Assembly: GCA_003647435.1 (NCBI GenBank)
Contig: QMMV01000007.1
Span: 1-17,591, forward strand
Reading direction: 5' to 3'
DNA from: Deltaproteobacteria bacterium
GTDB lineage: Bacteria; Desulfobacterota; Desulfobacteria; Desulfobacterales; C00003060
DNA: 17,591 nt
The position numbers and the translations under genes were made by a program. How positions within the stretch are numbered: the first letter of the stretch is position 1; every line of letters begins with the position of its first letter. Shown here piece after piece: positions 1 to 5,993 of this stretch. The notes under the pieces are model-generated. The model worked only from the letters and a program-made list of their open reading frames with translations, ran no database searches and was not told where the DNA came from.

Positions 1-234
1 CTTCTTTTTTCTACGGGCTCGCCAAATATTACCCATAACGCACGAGAACTGACCGAAAATAGCCTGCCAGTCGATTTCTCCTTTTATCTCTTTTTCGCGC
101 GTCGGCAGGTTCATCGGTTTTGGTGAAAATCCATCCGAAGGCTTTTTGTCATCGTAAAAGATACCCATTGGCTCCTCGTAGAGCCCTAATATTTCCACGA
201 ACCGAGGTAACCTATCTGTTAGTTCCAGGCCCAT
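1..234 (-). CDS. DUF169 family protein, 5' part only (runs off the left edge)
   Basis: An open frame of 78 codons starts at ATG 234..232 and continues past base 1, so only the N-terminus is seen. A good ribosome binding site, AAAGGAGAG, lies four bases before the ATG. The translation contains LGLYEEPMGIFYDDKKPSDG, then a PTREKE segment, and FSCVMGNIWRARRKKK. I recognise the phrases EEPMG(I/V)FY, GFSPKP and FSCV(M/I)GNIWRAR as typical of DUF169 (COG2043), a family of unknown function frequent in anaerobes and in Desulfobacterota. No function can be assigned. It is separated from the next gene upstream by a 147-bp palindromic repeat, so it is probably not co-transcribed with the signalling cluster. 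Confidence in the family is good; the C-terminal half cannot be assessed. Confidence 0.85.
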   Translation of the reverse strand, partial: MGLELTDRLPRFVEILGLYEEPMGIFYDDKKPSDGFSPKPMNLPTREKEIKGEIDWQAIFGQFSCVMGNIWRARRKKK

Positions 235-308
235 TTGCCTCTCCTTTGGTTTTGGTTCTCGGAATTCATTTAAATCTGCTCTCTATTACCCACTTACTCT
301 ATGCCTTC

Positions 309-332
309 GACCGCCCTTCAGCGGCAGCGGTC
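309..332 (-). other. Hairpin in the leader of the DUF169 gene
   Basis: GACCGC and GCGGTC form a perfect 6-bp stem around a 12-base loop, about 75 bases upstream of the DUF169 start. On the minus strand it follows a purine-rich stretch (GCGGGGAGAAGGAG). It could be a leader structure or chance. I could not match it to a riboswitch class I know. Confidence 0.25.
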
Positions 333-384
333 TCCTTCTCCCCGCGAGAGAATTTTCATACGGCATTTCGTTATTGAGTTATTT

Positions 385-531
385 GTAACACTTTAGCTCT
401 TTTAAAAAACAGACATACGGAGCGGACAGGCCATCCGATTGGGGACTGGCTCACTGTCTGAGTTTGAGACGGTCTCCACTCGGATGGCCTGTCCGCAATA
501 ATATTTTCAAAAAGCTAAACTGATACAGTTA
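385..531. repeat. 147-bp MITE-like palindromic element, copy 1
   Basis: The core is a perfect inverted repeat with 17-bp arms, GCGGACAGGCCATCCGA at 422-438 and its complement at 480-496. Pairing continues imperfectly inward (TTGGGGAC against GTGGAGAC). It also continues outward: TTAGCTCTTTT near the left end against TTAGCTTTTTG in the reverse complement of the right end. Both ends begin TAAC. The first 58 bases (385-442) recur without a mismatch at 17395-17452 in the same orientation. No coding capacity is seen. The form is that of a small non-autonomous mobile element or large REP unit. With a T-run about 15 bases after the stem on the minus strand, it might also end transcription of the signalling cluster, but this is weak. 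Confidence 0.7.
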
Positions 532-572
532 TTTCAACATATCACAGCATACCGTCCACAGGCGCCTACAAC

Positions 573-947
573 TCAGGAAATTTCTCTGACCTCCCAATTC
601 TCGCTGACCCATAATCCGATAATCGGGATATTACTATATTGCCTGCGTATGCAGTCCATTGCTGCAAGAGTATGCCGGTATTGTTCCTGCTGACTTGCAG
701 GATTGCCGGCACAGTCATGATGCCCCACGACAGCAATACCTGCAGAACCGTGTTGCCGGACAGAAATTCTCAGGCGATCAAAAATGGACTCAACAACATT
801 CAAGTTGTTCTGTTCAGCAAGTATGCGATTAGGGCCCGGCTCTGAAATAACATCGACATAGTTGACATTAAACCTCTTTTTCAAAAACTCAATCACGGGA
901 AGTTGCACCCGCCCGTCCATGCAATTTATAGCAGTACAGAAGCTCAT
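573..947 (-). CDS. Minimal beta-carbonic-anhydrase-like protein
   Basis: A 124-residue protein. Near the N-terminus it has NCMDGRV, giving Cys9, Asp11 and Arg13. Further on comes VVGHHDCAGN, giving His76 and Cys79. These fit the beta-carbonic anhydrase zinc site, Cys-x-Asp-x-Arg and His-x-x-Cys, so all metal ligands and the Asp/Arg dyad are present. Canonical beta enzymes are about 170-220 residues; this one lacks their N-terminal helices and most of the C-terminal part. I chose ATG 947 because GGGAGG sits about ten bases upstream and the family motif begins at once; the open frame extends to a TTG at 974 without a suitable site. It is the last gene of the cluster headed by TetR and SulP. Hydration of CO2 is plausible but not shown; small proteins of this type are often only annotated as carbonic-anhydrase-related. 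Confidence 0.75.
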   Translation of the reverse strand: MSFCTAINCMDGRVQLPVIEFLKKRFNVNYVDVISEPGPNRILAEQNNLNVVESIFDRLRISVRQHGSAGIAVVGHHDCAGNPASQQEQYRHTLAAMDCIRRQYSNIPIIGLWVSENWEVREIS

Positions 948-1007
948 CTCATCAAACCCTCCCATCAAGGCCAAGATATCCTCGCCCTCTCCTTCAATTC
1001 TAATGGG

Positions 1008-1178
1008 CTACTTATCCTCTTTCGGCTTCAACATCTTGATTCGGCCTTGTTTGTCTTTAGTACCAATCGTGCAGTTGCATTTGCTACAGCGAAGGAGGTA
1101 GCCACCATTGGGCAGTCTTTCCTTGCAAATATCCGCAAGCTTGCAGTATGCCTTGCATGTCGGACACTGAAGAATCAT
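1008..1178 (-). CDS. Small zinc-ribbon protein
   Basis: A 56-residue protein. Two cysteine pairs, CPTC (Cys5, Cys8) and CSKC (Cys31, Cys34), are spaced as in a zinc ribbon, with extra cysteines at 12, 18 and 36. The layout (MILQCPTC, then a helix-like stretch, then LLRCSKCNC) resembles the MJ0042-type zinc ribbon found at the N-terminus of many deltaproteobacterial proteins; here it stands alone with a short basic tail. ATG 1178 is chosen because GGGGGAGAGG lies eight bases upstream; a longer reading from TTG 1211 has no such support. It sits between the second lone receiver and the carbonic-anhydrase-like gene, about 60-90 bases from each. The role is unknown; protein or nucleic-acid binding are both possible. 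Confidence 0.65.
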   Translation of the reverse strand: MILQCPTCKAYCKLADICKERLPNGGYLLRCSKCNCTIGTKDKQGRIKMLKPKEDK

Positions 1179-1269
1179 GGCCCAGACCTCTCCCCCGATG
1201 TCAAACGGCAACCTTTGTACCCAGTATACGTACCGATCGTGATATCTGCGCGAGCCGCGAGGCCGGCGG

Positions 1270-1710
1270 TTATTCTTTCAGCGCAGACATAGGTGACGAC
1301 ATGATCTCGGATGCCTTGGCCTGGCGAATGCGCTCTTCTTGTTTCGCTTTTCTATCATAGCCCATGTTTATTTTGGATACTAGGTCTTCGGTTTTACAGG
1401 GCTTCAAGAGATAATCTAAGGCACCCAGTTTCATCCCTTCGATCGCTGTTTCGACCTCTGCGTGTCCGGTGAACATTATCACTTCCGTCAGCGGTTTTAT
1501 CCTTTTGATTTCACGCAGAGTCTCGATGCCGCTCATGCCGGGCATTTTAACGTCAAGTATGATCACGTCGAAGTTGTATTTTTTAACCTTCTCAAGGGCG
1601 TCTTCACCGCTTGAAGACGTAGTCACATCAAAGTCACGAATGGCCAAACGCTCGGACAGAGAGTCCACAAATTCTTGTTCGTCGTCCACAATTAAGATCC
1701 TGGGTTTCAT
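1270..1710 (-). CDS. Single-domain response regulator with C-terminal tail
   Basis: A 146-residue receiver protein. The acidic pair is Asp9-Asp10 (LIVDDEQE), the phospho-acceptor is Asp53 (IILDVKMPGMSG), the switch residue is Thr81 (MFTGH) and the conserved lysine is Lys103 (LLKP). Residues about 1-118 are receiver; the remaining 28 or so are charged and have no recognisable output domain, so it works by phosphate transfer or protein contact rather than DNA binding. The start is clear: GGAGG is six bases before ATG 1710. It lies downstream of the degenerate histidine phosphotransfer gene, separated by 187 bases that hold a repeat element. By gene order it is the most likely terminal receiver of the relay encoded here. 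Confidence 0.93.
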   Translation of the reverse strand: MKPRILIVDDEQEFVDSLSERLAIRDFDVTTSSSGEDALEKVKKYNFDVIILDVKMPGMSGIETLREIKRIKPLTEVIMFTGHAEVETAIEGMKLGALDYLLKPCKTEDLVSKINMGYDRKAKQEERIRQAKASEIMSSPMSALKE

Positions 1711-1752
1711 TTTTTACCTCCTCATATCTTTGTGCTGGTTAAAGTTGATGGG

Positions 1753-1873
1753 CCTGTAAAAGCCCCAAGAGAACTCATTTTCGTCGTTTCCACGAGGGCT
1801 GGAACCGAGGAAAAGTAGCTACTTATGGACTCCCGCCTCCACGGGAGTGACGTATAAATAACCCTTTTACAGG
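1753..1873. repeat. 121-bp element with inverted ends between two signalling genes
   Basis: CCTGTAAAAG at 1753-1762 and CTTTTACAGG at 1864-1873 form a perfect 10-bp inverted repeat. Inside is a palindrome, ACTCCC-8-GGGAGT (1829-1848), of the widespread type seen as inverted CTCCC/GGGAG REP sequences. The element fills nearly the whole gap between the phosphotransfer gene (ends 1898) and the receiver gene (starts 1710). It is probably a MITE or REP insertion. It may also form a hairpin in the transcript that tunes expression of the last three genes. Confidence 0.5.
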
Positions 1874-1897
1874 TTCATTAAAGTTGCCGGCCGTGAT

Positions 1898-2566
1898 TTA
1901 CCCGCCGATGCTTTCAGGCAGCGTGAGGACAATCTCTTGGGCCTCGACGTCGACGGCAAGTTCAGAGTTAAGTGCACCGAGCAGGACTTTTGCACGCTGC
2001 GCCGGAAATGTATCCGGGGGCACTTTTGCCAGGTCTTCGAGATGTGTGAACTTAATGCGTGCGCCGTTCTTCGTCTCCTCGACGATAAGCCCCACGGTTT
2101 TTCCCGTCCCGGCCACACCCATGGCGAAATCAAGGCAGAGCCAGACCAGGTTTTCTAAAAAAAACGGCACTGTCGTAACTGTTACACGGCTCGCCGGGGG
2201 CTTTCGTTCCAGGGTCACGCCCCGCATGGAGGCAAACCTGCCAGAGAGTGCGACCACAAACTCCAGCAGGTCCCATAGGTCGACGCTTTTTGACGATTCG
2301 TCAATACTGTGTCCGAACCTGTTCAACCTGGTGACGATTCCGTCTGCCCGTCGGGTCTGCTTCGCGATCTTTTCCGTCACCCTCTTGACCTTTTCAAGGT
2401 CGACAGGCATACCTCCCTCCTCCGCCATGCAGGTGAAATCGTTCAGAAGCCCAGCGTTTTCCTTGATAATGGCCAGGACGTTCTTGAGTTCGTGAGACAT
2501 AGAAGCGGTCATCTTCCCGTAGAATTGAAGCCCCGCTTCCCCGGCTCTGTCAAATTTGCGGCTCAT
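1898..2566 (-). CDS. Histidine phosphotransfer protein / degenerate histidine kinase (ChpT-like)
   Basis: A 222-residue soluble protein without sensor or membrane segment. A dimerisation helix carries the phospho-acceptor motif SMSHELKN (His25), followed by a second long helix to about residue 86. The C-terminal 125 residues align with a kinase ATPase domain only in outline: a NLVWLCLDFAMG stretch (139-150) sits where the Asn-box NLxxNA would be but lacks its second asparagine, and no DxGxG or GTGLGL glycine box exists. It therefore should not bind ATP well. The architecture, HisKA-like dimer plus dead ATPase fold, is that of ChpT-type phosphotransferases. ATG 2566 is chosen: AAAGGAGT overlaps the stop codon of the preceding receiver gene at five bases' distance. 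The family relation is inferred from the motifs only. Confidence 0.75.
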   Translation of the reverse strand: MSRKFDRAGEAGLQFYGKMTASMSHELKNVLAIIKENAGLLNDFTCMAEEGGMPVDLEKVKRVTEKIAKQTRRADGIVTRLNRFGHSIDESSKSVDLWDLLEFVVALSGRFASMRGVTLERKPPASRVTVTTVPFFLENLVWLCLDFAMGVAGTGKTVGLIVEETKNGARIKFTHLEDLAKVPPDTFPAQRAKVLLGALNSELAVDVEAQEIVLTLPESIGG

Positions 2567-2577
2567 GGCAGACTCCT

Positions 2578-2937
2578 TTACTTTGTGCAAGCATCTTTTA
2601 TCTTATCAATAAGGGCTTCGATGCGGATCGGTTTCACCAAGTAATACTCGCTTCCGGTCTCGGCTGAACCGGCTTCAAAATCATCTTTGGAACCGTGCCC
2701 GGTCATGAAGATAAATTTCATGCCGGGACATTTTGCCTGCAATTTTCTTTTCAGTTCCAGCCCGCTCATCTTGGGCATCTTCACATCGAGCACTGCAAGA
2801 TCGAAGATAGTGGATTCAACTCGCTTCAAGGCGTCATCGCAGGTGCAAGCCCACTCAGCGTCAATACCCCTGAAAGACAGCCGCTCCGCCATGGTGGATA
2901 CCAATTCGCGCTCGTCGTCAACTAACAGAACTCGCAT
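2578..2937 (-). CDS. Single-domain response regulator
   Basis: A 119-residue protein made only of a receiver domain. Key residues are Asp7-Asp8 (LLVDDERE), phospho-acceptor Asp51 (AVLDVKMPKMSG), Thr79 (FMTGH) and Lys102 (LVKP). The start ATG 2937 has GGGGG upstream and lies inside the end of the histidine kinase gene, overlapping by 20 bases, which points to translational coupling and to the kinase as its partner. With no output domain, and the phosphotransfer gene starting 11 bases after its stop, it fits the intermediate receiver of a phosphorelay, as Spo0F does in Bacillus. Confidence 0.93.
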   Translation of the reverse strand: MRVLLVDDERELVSTMAERLSFRGIDAEWACTCDDALKRVESTIFDLAVLDVKMPKMSGLELKRKLQAKCPGMKFIFMTGHGSKDDFEAGSAETGSEYYLVKPIRIEALIDKIKDACTK

Positions 2938-4669
2938 GTGCCAGCCCCCTTTTTTGCTGCAGCTTAAGCGGCAAAATGATGGTGAAAGTCGTTCCTTTGC
3001 CTACTGCACTTTGCACGTTGATCTTGCCCCCCAGTTTCTTGACAAGACCGTATGTAATGGAAAGGCCGAGACCGGTCCCGCCTTTTTTCTTTTTGGTGGA
3101 AAAAAACGGCTCGAAGATTCGTTTCAGGTCAGACTCTGGAATGCCGCACCCATCATCACTGACCTTTATCAAAACGGAGTCCGCTGAATATCGATAAGCC
3201 TTGATGCGCAGGTGTCCGCCATCAGCCATGGCCTGGAAGGCGTTGTTGACCAGGTTGAGAAGGATTTGCTGAAGCTTGCCCCGATCACTCCGTAACTTAG
3301 GTATACCGTCGGCCACCTCAACGTCGACCGTAATACTCCTGTACTCGGCTTCCTTGCCCAGAAAACCGAGGACCTCATCGATGACCTCTTTGAGGTCAAT
3401 TGGTTGGATACTTACGTCCATATGGCGGGCAAAGCCCAAAAGCCGTTTAGTGATAGTCCCGCATCGCTCCACCGAAGACAGGATTGAATCCACAAGGCCG
3501 ATCAGCTTTTCGTCGCTGACCTCCTCCTTCTTGAAGGTGAATATGTCCCGAATTAATCCGGCCTTTTCGTTGATAATTGCCAACGGGTTGTTGATCTCAT
3601 GGGCCACGCCTGCCGCCAACCGTCCGATGGAAGCCAGCTTATTGGTGTATTCCACCTGGTGGAGGGCCATGACCCGCCTCTCATCTGCAACGTATATCTT
3701 GTTAACAAGATAGGAAGCCACGCCGAGGATCACAAGCAGGATGGTCGCCATGCTGACCAGCAGAAACCAGAGGAGTTTCTTGCGCGTCTGGTACCAGTGT
3801 TTCATGAGTTCGTCTGTGTGCTTGACAATTATTAGTATGAACGGCGTGTTCGCGATATAGGCATAGCCGACGGTAAGGGGGACGCCTTTGATGCTCTGAT
3901 CCTCGAATACCTGCGCATTCGGACTGTACTCCGGAAGCGTCAGATGTATCTTTTTGAAAACATTTCCGAAAAAACGGGATGGGGTCTGAAGCACGCCATT
4001 CCGATTGACAAGAAAGGCGTCGCCGTGCCCACCCAGTTCAAGCCCGGAAAGCAACTTGCTGAATTGTCCTGTGTCTATTGTAGCCCGAAGTAGATAAAAG
4101 GAGCCATCTGGCAGATCGTGCTTGACCACAATAACCAAGTGAGGAACCCGCCTGAATCCCAGGAATACGTCGCTGATGTACACACCGCGACCCAGGACTT
4201 CCCTGAACCACGCCTGGTTGCTGTAATCAATGTTCTCAAGCTCATACGGCCCGACATAGGTTCGCTGCCTGCCCGAGGAATCTATCACTCCCAGATCCTG
4301 GAATCCAGAGAAAGCCTTTTGCAGGTTTTTCAGAATGGCAGCGAGGCGGAGTGGGTCTTTTAAGTCCTCAAACGCATTTTCATGAGTGATAAAATCTACA
4401 GCCGACTTCCGTTCACCCAGAAAGAAGGAGATGGCCGACGAGGTGTTGGAAACAACGCGGGCCATGCGCAGAACGTTTTCGGATTTTATTGCATTTCGCG
4501 TGACACTGTAATCAATAAAAGCCATGAAAGTCAAAGGCATAAGGGTGACGACACCTGTAAGGGCAACCGTCAACTTCCAGATTCGCCGGAAATTGAACAG
4601 ATGTTTAAACGGCCCCGTGCCCTCTTGATAATCCCAAAAGGCCGGCTTTAATTTTGCTGATATGGACAT
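2918..4669 (-). CDS. Membrane sensor histidine kinase with Cache-type sensor
   Basis: A 583-residue protein. The first membrane helix is at about 31-53 and the second at about 299-325. Between them lie about 245 residues outside the membrane with the look of a double Cache domain (DLGVIDSSGRQRTYVGPY, then YSNQAWFREVL and ISDVFLG), which usually binds small organic ligands. No HAMP domain is evident. The kinase core is complete: H-box LAAGVAHEINNPL with His357, N-box NLVNNAFQAM (472-481), G1 DDGCGIP, F-box IFEPFFSTK and G2 GGTGLGLSI (530-538). It is of the NtrB/HPK4-like group with the AHEINNPL signature. The gene begins 64 bases after the CMPK-like gene and overlaps the next receiver gene by 20 bases. 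The start has only a weak GGAT site upstream. The ligand is unknown. Confidence 0.93.
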   Translation of the reverse strand: MSISAKLKPAFWDYQEGTGPFKHLFNFRRIWKLTVALTGVVTLMPLTFMAFIDYSVTRNAIKSENVLRMARVVSNTSSAISFFLGERKSAVDFITHENAFEDLKDPLRLAAILKNLQKAFSGFQDLGVIDSSGRQRTYVGPYELENIDYSNQAWFREVLGRGVYISDVFLGFRRVPHLVIVVKHDLPDGSFYLLRATIDTGQFSKLLSGLELGGHGDAFLVNRNGVLQTPSRFFGNVFKKIHLTLPEYSPNAQVFEDQSIKGVPLTVGYAYIANTPFILIIVKHTDELMKHWYQTRKKLLWFLLVSMATILLVILGVASYLVNKIYVADERRVMALHQVEYTNKLASIGRLAAGVAHEINNPLAIINEKAGLIRDIFTFKKEEVSDEKLIGLVDSILSSVERCGTITKRLLGFARHMDVSIQPIDLKEVIDEVLGFLGKEAEYRSITVDVEVADGIPKLRSDRGKLQQILLNLVNNAFQAMADGGHLRIKAYRYSADSVLIKVSDDGCGIPESDLKRIFEPFFSTKKKKGGTGLGLSITYGLVKKLGGKINVQSAVGKGTTFTIILPLKLQQKRGLAHASSVS

Positions 4670-4733
4670 ATCTGATCCAAACTTGTCGGTTTATCGGGCC
4701 AGCAGCAGAAAGAAACCTCGGTGCAGAAGGTGG

Positions 4734-5960
4734 TTATCCCTTCGCAACCTTTTTCCGCCGAATTTTCTCGTTCGCCTTCTTTAGTGTATCGCTCAATAAA
4801 TCGATATCCACCGGTTTCTGCAAGTAGGCGAATGCGCCAAGGTCCATACATATTTTCCTGTCGGCCTCCGACCCATGGCCGGTGAGGATGATGACCTCGA
4901 TATCGGGACGAGTTTCCTTCACCCGGCGTAGAACCTCGATCCCGTCGATACCAGGCATTCTGAGGTCAAGTATCATGACCTCCGGTTCGTCTTCCCTGAC
5001 AAGGTTTAGGGCCGATTCGCCATCGTAGGCCACGGCCGCTCCCATGTGGCGCATGAGAAGCCGCTCGGATAAAGTTTCGACGAATTCACGCTCGTCATCC
5101 ACAAGGAGGACCTTCGATGGTACCTCAAAATCGTACTTGCGGTAAATATCGGTCTTGTAGTACTCTTTCCCGACCTTGGTCACCACGGATTTGACTCCCT
5201 TGACTCTGGTTGCAATGGACTTGAGTTCTTGTTCCAGCCGGTTGAGCATCAGAACGTGCTTGTTGATAGTCAGCGTTACTGAACCGTCCCTGGCGCTCAC
5301 CCTCACGTCGTGTCCCTCCTTACCCAAGGCCACTTCCACCCTGGCAGCCAGATGGAAGTCCTCCACTTGCCTCCTCGACGCCTCGGTCGGTTTGAGCACA
5401 TCTTTGTTTACGTTTTCATCAATGAGTGTTGCTGCCTCCTTGATGCTCCTTTTGTCTGTGGCGATGACGATGTCATATAGTGAGACGTTCCAGGGATCCT
5501 TCACTCCAAAGATGGTCTTAACCCAAGCGGCGCAGTCGGCGTCCCGCACGCGGATAAGTTTTCTGGCATCCTTCTCGGAGAGACCTTGTTCTTGAGCGGC
5601 CACGGATATCCTAAACCTCAGGTTCGCGATGAGGCACACACGAAGCACATGGCTGATCTCCCTGGGAACAAGCTGCCCGGCAAAGCCGGAGATGAGAAGA
5701 TTGTCTTCGGAGAGCTTCCCAGACAAGGCAAGTTTGAGCCAGGCGATAGAGTGCTCCCGTTCATGAGTAAATTTGTTAAACACAGAAGTCTTGGCAGCGA
5801 AGGCACGCGCGATTTTGTTTTCAGACATGCCAGAAAGCCTGCTTGCCTCGGCAACTATAGCCTCGGTTGTGACCAGCTTGTATCCGACCCTGTCCAGTAC
5901 TTCCCTGATAACAGGGCCTTCTTTGCAAAAAATGCCACTGAATACAGTAATTATAGGCAT
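4734..5960 (-). CDS. Cytidylate-kinase-like / BON / receiver fusion protein
   Basis: A 408-residue protein with three parts. Residues 1-188 resemble the cytidylate kinase-like family (Cytidylate_kin2): a beta strand and loop at the N-terminus, then ILIRVRDADCAAWVKTIFG-like and LYDIVIATDK segments typical of its second half. The P-loop is poor: the usual glycine-rich GSGG is replaced by FCKEGP, so kinase activity is doubtful. Residues about 197-265 look like a BON domain (VRVSARDGSVTLTI, then VKGVKSVVTKV). Residues 284-398 are a full receiver with Asp288-Asp289, phospho-acceptor Asp332, Thr360 and Lys382. ATG 5960 is preceded directly by AAGGAG and by GGGGG about nine bases upstream, the latter the better-placed site. 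The gene follows the SulP gene by 33 bases. A nucleotide-sensing or output role is inference. Confidence 0.82.
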   Translation of the reverse strand: MPIITVFSGIFCKEGPVIREVLDRVGYKLVTTEAIVAEASRLSGMSENKIARAFAAKTSVFNKFTHEREHSIAWLKLALSGKLSEDNLLISGFAGQLVPREISHVLRVCLIANLRFRISVAAQEQGLSEKDARKLIRVRDADCAAWVKTIFGVKDPWNVSLYDIVIATDKRSIKEAATLIDENVNKDVLKPTEASRRQVEDFHLAARVEVALGKEGHDVRVSARDGSVTLTINKHVLMLNRLEQELKSIATRVKGVKSVVTKVGKEYYKTDIYRKYDFEVPSKVLLVDDEREFVETLSERLLMRHMGAAVAYDGESALNLVREDEPEVMILDLRMPGIDGIEVLRRVKETRPDIEVIILTGHGSEADRKICMDLGAFAYLQKPVDIDLLSDTLKKANEKIRRKKVAKG

Positions 5961-5993
5961 CTCCTTGATCCCCCTTCTCTTGTCCGGCCGTTG

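Noticed and set aside
280..370. Possible glycine-type riboswitch before the DUF169 gene
   Set aside because: GGAGA and TCGAAGG resemble parts of that aptamer, but the remaining conserved segments and the expected pairing are absent.
120..377. 85-codon plus-strand open frame at the left edge
   Set aside because: It is the antisense of the DUF169 coding region, which has a good ribosome site and recognisable family motifs on the minus strand.
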